Shown in pieces: positions 23,815-32,990 of a stretch of 64,000 nucleotides of DNA. The DNA comes from Burhinus oedicnemus (taxonomy: Eukaryota; Chordata; Aves; Charadriiformes; Burhinidae): contig VFFE01009152.1 in the NCBI GenBank assembly GCA_008921705.1, positions 196,748 through 260,747 on the forward strand, read 5' to 3'. Under the pieces are notes generated by a model. It had not been told where the DNA came from. It did no database searches and saw nothing but the letters and a program-made list of their open reading frames with translations. The position numbers were made by a program, and so were the translations under genes. The first letter of the stretch is position 1; each line of letters begins with the position of its first letter.

Positions 23815-25063
23815 GCTAGCATGGATTCACCAAGGGCAAATCATGCTTGACAAACCTGATTGCCTTCTACAATGAAGTAACCTGCTTGGTTGATGAGGGG
23901 CAAGCAATGGACATTGTCTACCTGGATTTCTCCAAGTCTTTTCACATGGTTCCCCACAGCCTCCTCCTAGAGAAACTGATGTGTTACGGTCTAAACAAGC
24001 GGTCTGTGCAGTGGGTGGGGAACTGGCTGACAGGCTGCACCCAGAGGCTGGTGGTAAATAGCTCCTTTTCAAAGTGGCAACCTGTCACAAGTGAAGTCCC
24101 CCAGGGATCGATATTGGCCCAACACTGTTTAACATCTTCATAAGTGATGTGGATGATGGAATCAAGTGTACCCTGATGAAGTTTGCTGATGACACTAAAC
24201 TGAGTGAGGAAGTGGACACTTTGGAAGGGAGAGCCACCCTGCAGGAAGACCTGGATAGGCTGGAAGAGTGGGCAAACAAGAACCTTATGAGGTTCAACAA
24301 GGACAAATGTAAGGTCTTGCACCTGGGAAAACATAATCCAGGAGTGCAGCACAGACTGGGGTCTACCCGGATGGGGAGCAGCTCAGTGGAAAGAGCCCTG
24401 GGGCTCCTGGTGGACAGCAAGCTCAGTATGAGTGAACAGTGCGCTGCTGCAGCAAAGAAAGCCAACAGGATGCTGGGTTGCATCAACAAGGGCATCACCA
24501 GCAGCGATAAAGAAGTCATTATTCCACTCTACTCAGCGCTTGCCAGGCCACAGCTGGACTATTGTGTTCAGTTTTGGTCCCCGCTACACAAAAAAGATGT
24601 GGACTGGCTGGAGAGGGTCCAGAGAAGGGCCACAAAGGTGATCAAAGGACTGGGAAGCCTGCCATATGAGGAAGGGCTGAGAGAACTGGCTTTGTTCAGC
24701 CTCAAGAAAAGAAGGCTTAGGGGAGACCTTATGACCAGGTTTCAGTATTAAAAGAAGATGGAAACTCCCTTTTTACAAGGAGTCACATAGAAAAGATGAG
24801 GGGTAATGGGTACAAGATACTCCTGGGGACATTCCGATTGGAGACAAGAGGAAAATTTTCCATGATGAGAACAATCAGCCATTGGAATAATCTCCCCAGG
24901 AAAGCAGTGGATTCCCCACCACTGGACACTTTTAAGTTTCAGCTGGACAGGGTGCTGGGCCATCTTGTCTAGACCATGCTTTTGCCACGAAAGGCTAGAC
25001 CAGATGATCGTTGAGGTCCCTTCCAACCTGGGATTCCAACCTGGGATTATATGTTTCTATGAT
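23815..25063 (+). mobile_element. CR1 retrotransposon, 5'-truncated, well preserved
   Basis: About 1.25 kb of CR1 in + orientation. It contains the middle and C-terminal reverse transcriptase region of ORF2 (to about 24750), then the 3' UTR, with the usual 'ccagatgatcgttgaggtcccttccaa' type ending in two pieces: CCAGATGATCGTTGAGG and TCCCTTCCAACC. A 13-bp duplication of the CCAACCTGGGATT unit (25023-25048) and TTTCTATGA form the tail. The 5' edge is approximate. It is among the best preserved CR1 copies in the window. Confidence 0.92.
23823..24751 (+). pseudogene. CR1 ORF2 reverse transcriptase fragment with frameshift
   Basis: The + strand encodes a non-LTR reverse transcriptase in two frames. 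The first (to about 24115) includes the segments TNLIAFYNEV and YLDFSKSF, and the core ending VPQGSIL. The second (24149-24751) begins just before the catalytic motif Phe-Ala-Asp-Asp at 24182-24193. It continues through LDRLEEWANKNLM, the VLHLGK segment, SALARPQLDYCVQFWSP and VQRRATKVIKG to the C-terminal [11 protein letters not shown]. The two frames are separated by the loss of one base near 24114-24118, within the conserved stretch that follows VPQGS. The catalytic aspartates are intact, but the upstream endonuclease and ORF1 are missing, so the copy cannot move by itself. Confidence 0.9.
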
Positions 25064-27421
25064 ACTCAGCAATAGGGAGGGTTCCAATACAGTTGTGATA
25101 AAAGCAGGAGAGGAAAATAGAGTGAAACTAGAGCCACATGAGACAAGAAAGGGAAAAGATTTCAAAAACATCATAAGGTACTGTATTATGGGTGGCTGAC
25201 AAGTAAAGAAGACGAAGATAGACTACTAATTTGGACTTCTGGGCTGGAAGACATCATATCTGCTCTAAGAACAGTTTTATTTGAGCGCAAGGGGTGGAAA
25301 TGAGACAAACAAAACAAATAAGAGGAATCCTACAAAAAATAATCTGCATCATCATTTTTTTCTCCTTTTCCATCCGCACAATGCCATGGTCAGTGTGTAC
25401 AATCCTGAGCATCCAGATAAGCATAAAATATGCTAGGAATCCACTTCCCATCTTTGAATGTGGGGCTGGAAATTAGCTGAAAAGCAGCACAAACTGCCAG
25501 TGGGAGTCATCAGTCTCTGTAACTGCTCTGCTTTGTGCTGCTCTGGGTCTCACTGACACTCCACATGAAGCTTAGAAAGCCTTAGCGTTATCATGGTTTA
25601 GTTCTTCCCTAGGCAGGATTGCTCACTGGGATGCCCATTTTAATTCTGAAAAATGTTTGAAGCAGTTATTCTAGAGCTGGGCTTATGGGGTAAGAAGCCT
25701 GTTTTACTGAATTTCTTTAGATGGTTTGGGTGAATCTTCCCAATTCATGTGCAATTTCTTCACATCTTAATTTACTTTGAAAAACTTGGCAGTGTTACAA
25801 TCTTTCAGATTTTCCTATCTCTAATGATGTTAGCACTGATGAATGAAAAAAATTAAATAATTTTAAGATATATAATTCCTAGAAATAGCACTAGACTATT
25901 TCCTTTTATAATTTGTAACACAGCCAGTAGAACTGTAGGATATTTTGGACAAAGTCCTAGAAAATGCCTCATTTGTGATAAATAAGCTAGTAGTTGAAGA
26001 ACATATCGGAGTTGCTTTTTTCAACTGGATATATGAGTTGATAGGGTAATTTCAAATATTACATGCATAGTATCCTGCTCAAGATCATTAAATCATTTGA
26101 CTGTATATGTTTGCTCTTAGCACTCCTTAGGACATGAAAAGAGATTTTAAGACATCAGAAGAGAAATAGATTATCATAGCTGGGTATTAATCTGGAAATT
26201 TCAATATATGAATGTCATATTTAAAACTCAGCCTCTTTAATTATTTATACCTAATGAATGTCTTGGTTTGTTCAGTAGAAAGGATACTACTAATTTAAAT
26301 TCCCATGAATTACTGCCTCAAAGTGCACTTAAAAATTTTCTCTGTCCTAAAGCCCCAAATTATGGGAAAGGAGATAAAACAGCTGTTACTGCTGTTGTGT
26401 CAGGCAACATTTATTTGGCTAGACAGCTTTTTTTCATTCTACTTACAATAATATGTGTTTCAAAAATACAGATTAGACACAGTGATAAATCTGGATCCCT
26501 TCAGTGAGCCTGAGTGTCTGCATTCAATTACAGCCTTCTTAAAATACAGTGGTGGATTCCTGCTTGTACCATACTGGCTGAGTCCCAAATTAGTTTAACA
26601 ATTACTGTCCCCAAAACACCAAGCTTGGTTCAGAGCTGGAATGCGAGACCTCAGAATACTCAACCAGGGTCAATAGATATCTCTTGACATCCACCAAAGG
26701 CCTTTGTCTCTTCTCATGTTGCCTTCTCTTTGAAGGTCTCAGTCTGTGATACACTCCCTTTTAACTGACCTTATTTCTTCAATTTGTTTTTATTTTGATG
26801 AATGCGCGCTGCTGCCTTGCGTTGGTCTGCATGTGTGGAAGAGTGTTTTCTTCATCATTTTCCCATGAAAGCTCTAAGCAGCTCTGTCCTTTGTCCCCTT
26901 TACTTGTTCCTAGTATCAAAATAACCTCCACACTTTTAAACTAACTTTCCTGTGTCACCCTAGACTTCTTTCTCCTGTAGAGATGAAAATCTCAAGATAT
27001 CTCTCTGGGTATTTTGGAATTAAGCCATCAATTCAAATTCAGCATGGTAAAAGACAGGTACCAGTCTTTCCTTCCAAACCTTCCCTAGGTCCTCACATGC
27101 AGATACTCTAGATATTATACATTAATTCTGTACGTAATATCTTTGAGATAGGATGTTTTCTGTCTATCTGTGGCTAAAGCTCTCACATAAACTATAATTT
27201 GGATCTCAACTATAAAATTCCTTTTCTCTGAACCTGGTAGATGCAATATGATACTGCTGTTACCCACTCAGGATGCTGCTGCACCTTTTTTAAATTATCT
27301 TCAACATAAGGTGCTAATCCTGAATGTTCTTTTCAGCTTAACCACAGCCTCTTCTCATCTCTCATTTGCTACCAAAATGTACATTATATTACAAACAATC
27401 CATGATGATAGGTTCACAGCC

Positions 27422-27436
27422 TTTTTTTTTTTTTTT
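27422..27436 (+). repeat. Poly-T tract (15 T)
   Basis: Mononucleotide run in intergenic DNA, likely variable in length. No adjoining retrotransposed sequence is recognised. Confidence 0.85.
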
Positions 27437-30400
27437 GAAAGGTACTTTGCCAAAAATGCTGATCAGTAGTTGTTTTTGTTATTTAGTTCACAGCATCCTT
27501 CTGCTTGTGTGTATCTAGGCAATGGTTTTTTTGTCTGATTTGTTTAGAGTGTAAGATGTTTCTGGCTAGGACGCCCTTGTTTTACTCTGTGTTTATAGTA
27601 GTGTCAGTCTGATCCGTGACCAAAGTTCCTACGAGCTATGGTAAAACAAGTTGCAACAGATGGGTTTCCCTGACCTAGATTCTTCGTATACTGTTTTTTT
27701 GTTGTTTGGTTTGGGGTTTTTTTTTTTGTCCCTGCTGTCACTGGTTATAGAGTAGAGGGATCAGATTCTTTTCTGTAACACCAAATGCTGGTTGACACTA
27801 GAGGAATGAACTACTGAAAAATTAAATGTCATAAGTAAGTGCTTACAGGAACTGAGATTTCTGAAGCTGTAAACAAAAACGAGGATTACATGAGAAAGAG
27901 ATGTTTTCTTGGAGATCTACCTCAGCTGATGTTTGACATCTTACTTTTCTTTGGGGGGAGAACAAACCACTATAAAATAACACCCATGCCCTCAATCAAT
28001 TCCCTCCGACTACTCGGGTCTTCAGAGTTGAGTCATCTCTTTTGTACATTTCCCACCATTTTTTGTCTCCTTAACTTCTCTCTTTCCATTTTTATTGGAG
28101 TTTTTAGGATAAGCTCCAATTTTAACATTGTTTTTTCCAACATTATGTTTCTCCAATAAAATTCTTCCCTGTGTGTTTCTATAGTCAGACCATTTATTTC
28201 AATAGAATATTGAAATTTATTCCAGTCTTCCACGGTGAGAAGATTTTGGAACAGCAGCCATTTAAATAAACCCAGGAAAGTAAATACAATCAGGGAACAA
28301 ATCTAATATGAATATATCTGAAGCTTATGAAGTTGAGATTGATTTGCTCTTTAGTCTAACTACTGCTTCTAATTGCAGCATGCATACATGATATTTCCTT
28401 TGTTAATTTTTAGCTTGTTGTAGGCACCATAGAGACATTTTTGTATCTTCTCCAATATTTTTAATAGTTTCCAGTGACTATTCACAGACTAAGTGAGAGC
28501 TTCATTTTGAGCCAAATAGTGTCTGTTCTGCTTTCCAACCTGTATGTTATTTGCTAGTTATTTGAATGTCGTAGCCTCTTTGGTTGTACTTTCTTCTATC
28601 CTGTTTTGTCTGCCCTGTCTATGTTCTATTCTTATAACCTTCAGAGCGTGTTTTTTGGGCCACATCCAAGGCTGTATTTGTTCAGGTGAACTTCAGGAAA
28701 TTTCAGGGTAAAATAATCCTTCATTCTAACAGTCCATGGAGAATTTAAACAGATCAATCAAAATGATGTCAGGTATTACTATCTGGGGTTATAAGTAAAC
28801 CAATGTTTAGGGAGGAAAACTGTCTAAACAAATGATTGCCTATGAAGTTAATACTTGGGAAGATCTATGAGCAAGAGGAAAAACCATTGTATCATCTTTT
28901 CCATCTCATATATTACTTAATCCAAAGTGTGCTTGTTTGACGTCTCCGTTTCCTGTTTGGGTAGTGCATATGTGCTAAGTTCTGGTGATGAGTTATTTGT
29001 TTGTGCAGTTGGATTTCGGATAATCAAAATAAAAATGTTTAGAACTGAACATCAAAGCCAGTATCGTATTAGTTAGCATTAAAAATTCTCTACTTCGATA
29101 GAAGGAAATAACACGTTCCTCACACCGATTCCAAATAAACAAACATGTCAGATTAAGAAAATGATATGCTGTGCTTAGATCTGTCTGGGTCCCAAACCTT
29201 GGCCTTTGGGACCAAATCAGGGGTTTGCAGGGAGCCGCTTCCTACCTCCTGGTAAAAATTGTCTGCTTGTGACTGTTTTTCTAACCCTCAGAGTCATTTA
29301 GCCCCACTACCCAACACACTGAGCTTGCCACACAAGTTTCTGCATCCAGGGTAGTACAGTAAAAAGTAACGGTAATGATCTGTGCTGATGACCAGACAGC
29401 ACCCGGTGGGGTTGGACTATCCAGTAGCCCAAATTAAAATGTTCTAAGCCATGGCTGCCCTTTTTATTATATGCAATACTGTGAGTCTGTAATCAGTTTC
29501 TTTATCATAGTGTTCTATGGGTTATCATATTCTTATTATCTGATGTCATCATTCCCATTAGCAGTTACTTTATCCAACTGCCAAGCCTGCACATAAGCGC
29601 TAACTGATAGCAGGACTGTGGAAGTGTTCCTGCGTAACTGTTCCCACTGTGTATTTTTAAACAGCAAACAATTTTTAAACAATTAATGGATGAGGAAGAA
29701 GAGACTGCTGCTTCCATTGGATCCACTACCACATCAACCATCACACCATCACTCCTTATCCCATCTGTAAATTGTAGTGGGGCTTACATTAATTTGAACA
29801 CACATTGGGTGCCTATGTTTAGAGGCAAACTTCATAAATTAATATAACAAGGATGTATTAATAATTATTTCCCTTCATTCTAGGTAAGCTTTATTAAATC
29901 AGTAGGCACTTCATCTTTTTAGAGTTAATAGATGATCAGTGAGAAAACTGATCTTTGCTTCAAGAGTATTTGCAATGCAGGTTTTATACTTTCTGGTTTC
30001 ATATTACTGATGGACCATCACGGTTCTAACATCCTTTTGAAACAGCGTGGGGCATTTATCTGTTTGGGAAAACAGTCTGATCTGAAAGTAGAAGAGGCAC
30101 CTGTTATGGACACTAGCTCAAAGTGTACTCAAAAACTGGAATGCAAAACGTCTTACAGCTTTTTGAAAAATACTATGTATGTTATGTTTATTTTGTATTA
30201 TCAGGTAACATTGTGACCACATATTTGTGTGGAGTCTCTAGGGTTAAAATATTCTTTAAACAGATGTTTATTTTTGGACAGGCCTATTGAGTTGTCTCCT
30301 ATTGTATGTTAAAGTAGCTGTTCTCGGAGGTCACAGAGAGTTCAGCTGTACAAAGACACCCTTATTTTGTAGAAAATGGATCTTCAGCATCTTTAATAGG

Positions 30401-30667
30401 AACAAACAAAAATATCTCTAATAAAACTTTTTTAGAACGTTTCATTTGATGTCTTGTCCAGAAAGAAAGGGGAAAAGTAGTGTAAGGATACAAGCTTGGA
30501 CAATAAATACTAAACTCACCTACTTAGGAAAACATTAACTGGCTTTTGGTTTTCTGAGCAGCAGACACTAATCAAAAAGGCACGGGTCCAGAAACAGGAA
30601 CCAGCCAGGTGGAGTATGCCCTTGCAGTTGAAGAGTTTGGAGTCCCAGGCTGTCAGCAGGGCCAGCC

Positions 30668-30700
30668 TGCATTGATCCTTCTGTATCGTCAGAGTGAAAG
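30668..30700 (+). repeat. Second copy of a 33-nt diverged repeat pair
   Basis: This segment, beginning TGCATTGATCC and ending GTCAGAGTGAAAG, matches 15321-15353 at 29 of 33 ungapped positions. It lies about 0.8 kb upstream of the CpG island, in a complex unique block. Confidence 0.75.
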
Positions 30701-31090
30701 CGTGCTCTGATAGCTGTGAAAAGGGAACTCCTTACTTTTTCCCAGGAAGAGGACAGCTTTAGCTGCGGCAGATCAACTTTTGCATTGGTGTAGCAGCTCG
30801 TTTATGTCTCCGAGATATCCAGAGTGATTTATTTGATTGACCCACTTCACGGCTGGTTTTATCTATTGCAACAGCCAGTTCCAATCTGGCAAGTGAAGCT
30901 GATGCTGAGAAGAGCTGTGTGGAGTTAGACACCTGTCATCCACATGCAACTACCAGCGTATTACGTGGGGGCACACCAGCAGCGAACAGCACTGGCGTGC
31001 GGAGACACGTCCCAGCCTAAGCCTTAATTTTCTCTGCAGATGCTTTAAATGAGTATTGCTGCTAGTAGACACATATGTGCTTAGCACTAG

Positions 31091-31104
31091 GTGTCTTAAG
31101 ACAC
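31091..31104. repeat. Perfect 14-bp palindrome
   Basis: GTGTCTTAAGACAC equals its own reverse complement. It lies about 0.4 kb upstream of the CpG island. A dimeric factor site is possible; a palindrome this short can also arise by chance in 64 kb. Confidence 0.8.
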
Positions 31105-31880
31105 GCTAAAAATCACAAAATCCTTGAAAAGCCTGGGTCATCAGAGTGTTTTGTTGAAACTGGAAGCGTGTTAACTGGGAATTTTAAAGGGAGACTGGTG
31201 GGAAATGATTCGTTCTGAGGGGAAAAGGTTTGAAAATAGAAAATTTGCAGACAACTTTTGAGACATTTTCTTGCAGTGTAAGTTGTGTAAGTATTAACTG
31301 CATTTTTTTCAGAAGGTCTAGACGAAGAGGAATGCTTGGAAATGGGGGGAGTTGGTGTTCAGCTTTCCCACTTTATGTGCAGCACGTCCTCCACAGCTAG
31401 GTCCAATGGGGCAGATCAGTTAGTTGTTTCTGTGACAATGATGATGAGTGAAATAGTTAATACCGGGCCTGACACTGCCAGTCGTGCAGGCCAGTGCCAG
31501 TTCTTGGCCGGGTCCCTCGGAGGAGACAGGTGAAGGACCGTTGGTGATTTAAACCGCCAGGATGGTGGGTCCGCGTTTATTTGGACGGTTTCCAGAGACT
31601 CTCCCCTTTGGCCAGGACGATGGGACAGCTGTGACACGGATGGGGGGGACCACACCGGGCCGCCCGGGGCCGAGGTACCAGGTGCCCGCCCCACCGCTGG
31701 GCCCAGAGCGGGCCGGACGGGGCCTCCCCTCGCTTGGCTCCAGCCCGACCGCGATCCGGGCGCCCCCCGCCTCCCCCAAAGCCGGGCACGGGCTCCCCGT
31801 CGCGGCCCGGCCGTCTGAGGGTGGGGGACGTCAGTGTAAGGGGGCCGGTCCTGGGAAGGGCAGGGCGGCCGCGTCCCGTC

Positions 31881-31900
31881 CCTCCCCTCCCCTCCCCTCG
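31881..31900 (-). repeat. CCTCC-repeat tract, G-rich on the minus strand
   Basis: Repeated CCTCC units inside the CpG island put four or more runs of at least three G on the minus strand. This can form a G-quadruplex there and an i-motif on the + strand. Such tracts also bind Sp1/KLF and MAZ-type zinc-finger proteins. Confidence 0.6.
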
Positions 31901-32074
31901 GCTCCCTCCCTCCCGCCGGCTGGGGGCGGCCGGGTCGGCGCTCGCCGGGATCCCATTCCTCCGTCCTCGGTGCATGGTCGCGGTGGGAGCCGGGGAGGGC
32001 GAGCCCGGCGGGGCGCGGGCTAGAGGCGGCGGGAGCGGAGCCCCAGCGCGGAGGAGCCTCCACTGCCCGGCGGA

Positions 32075-32081
32075 GGTGAGG
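32075..32081 (+). promoter_or_regulatory. Candidate splice donor of the first untranslated exon
   Basis: CGGAG followed by GTGAGG places an exon end at 32075 and an intron start at 32076. The GAG/GTGAGG context fits the vertebrate donor consensus closely and lies in the core of the CpG island on the same strand as ARSB. No transcript evidence is available, and GC-rich DNA yields such matches by chance. Confidence 0.35.
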
Positions 32082-32086
32082 AGGCG

Positions 32087-32102
32087 GCGGCGGCGCCGCC
32101 GC
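32087..32102. repeat. CGG-type palindrome in the CpG island
   Basis: GCGGCGGCGCCGCCGC is a perfect 16-bp palindrome within a short run of CGG/CCG triplets just after the candidate splice donor. In RNA it would form a very stable hairpin. Confidence 0.8.
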
Positions 32103-32109
32103 TGAAGTT

Positions 32110-32129
32110 GGGGAGGGAGGCAGGGAGGG
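32110..32129 (+). promoter_or_regulatory. G-quadruplex motif
   Basis: GGGGAGGGAGGCAGGGAGGG has four runs of three or more G separated by loops of one, five and one bases. This satisfies the standard intramolecular G-quadruplex pattern on the + strand. It lies 34 bp after the candidate splice donor, so it would be in the non-template strand of the first intron. Confidence 0.7.
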
Positions 32130-32990
32130 AGAACGGGAACCGCTGGCCGCGTTTCCATTCATTGCCCGTGCGGCGGCCGGGCTGCAGCTCCCCTTGGGCC
32201 GGCGCAATAGCCGCAGGACGGGCCGGGAAACCGCCGCGGGGGGATGAGGCACGGTGCGGACGCAGCGGCGGGGCACGGGGAAGCGGCGGGGCGGGAGGGC
32301 GCCCGCACGCCCCTTCCCCGCAGGGCGGCGGGGAACCGGGGCGCGACCCCGGCGGGCGGCAGCGGGACGCCCGGAACGGCCGGGCTGCGTCCCTCCCTCA
32401 GCGCGGTGGTGCCACCGAGCAGCCAGGCGCGGCGGGACGCGGCTCCCGCCGCCCGGCACCGGGAGGGAGCTCGGTGGCCCAGGGAGCGGTGGCCCGCGCA
32501 CACGTAGGCAGTACCGAGCCGTCACGGTTGCCGTGGGCGTGTCGGTCGCCGCGGGGCGGGCGGCCGGGGGCTCCCGCGGTGCCTCCTATTCCGTTTCTGT
32601 GGGAAGCGCCGTGGAGAACGGGGCGGGAACGGAGGGGCCCCGGGCGGGCGGAACGGCGGAGGAGCCGCCCGCCGGGGCGGAGATCCCATGGCGGCTTCGT
32701 GCGGGACAGGGAGCGTGAGGAGGGGAGGGAGCGGGAGTGGGAGCGGGGCTCCCCCAGCCAGGCCTGCAGCCACCGGCCGCGGCACCTGCGGCCTCTCCCG
32801 GGGAGGGCGAGCGGGCGGGCGGCGGCCGCTCGTCTCTTCAGCGAGTTGGCTGCGGGAGACAGGGTTCAAAGCTCACCTTGGCGCCTTCCCACCTGCGACG
32901 TGTTCTTCCTTCCCCTGGCCTTTCTGGGCTCGGTTCTTGAGGGGGAGTGAGGGTATTTTGTTTCTTAGGGTCCTTCAGGAAGGGGCAAGG

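Larger units (their letters stand above)
25064..31479. other. Intergenic region upstream of the CpG island
   Basis: No gene or recognised transposon. It holds simple tracts (T-runs at 27422-27436 and about 27716-27727) and AT-rich unique DNA. The last part, about 30560-30980, is more complex and GC-balanced. It lies 0.5-0.9 kb upstream of the CpG island and carries the second copy of a 33-nt repeat (30668-30700), so it is a candidate distal promoter or enhancer. Confidence 0.55.
31480..32990 (+). promoter_or_regulatory. CpG island promoter, probably of LHFPL2 (inferred)
   Basis: About 1.5 kb with very high GC content and dense CpG, in sharp contrast to the AT-rich flanks. GC boxes of the form GGGGCGGG occur at 32288-32295, 32553-32560 and 32620-32627, a GACGTCA CRE-like site at 31827-31833, and repeated CCTCC tracts at 31881-31900. 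No TATA box is obvious, as usual for CpG-island promoters. A consensus splice donor at 32076 suggests a first exon on the + strand. LHFPL2, which encodes a four-transmembrane protein of the lipoma HMGIC fusion partner-like family, lies downstream of ARSB in the same orientation in mammals and has an untranslated first exon. That gene order is my only reason for the name; no LHFPL2 coding exon is present here. An antisense or unrelated non-coding transcript is possible. Confidence 0.65.

Noticed and set aside
24085..24519. Minus-strand frames of 122-144 codons
   Set aside because: They are antisense shadows of the plus-strand CR1 reverse transcriptase.
31416..32525. 369-codon minus-strand open frame in the CpG island
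   Set aside because: It is rich in Pro, Arg, Gly and Ala and overlaps several equally long frames on both strands. That is the usual effect of high GC content removing stop codons. No domain or splice structure supports it.
32108..32950. 280-codon plus-strand open frame in the CpG island
   Set aside because: Same composition artefact. It shows low-complexity Gly/Arg/Pro sequence and no recognisable protein.
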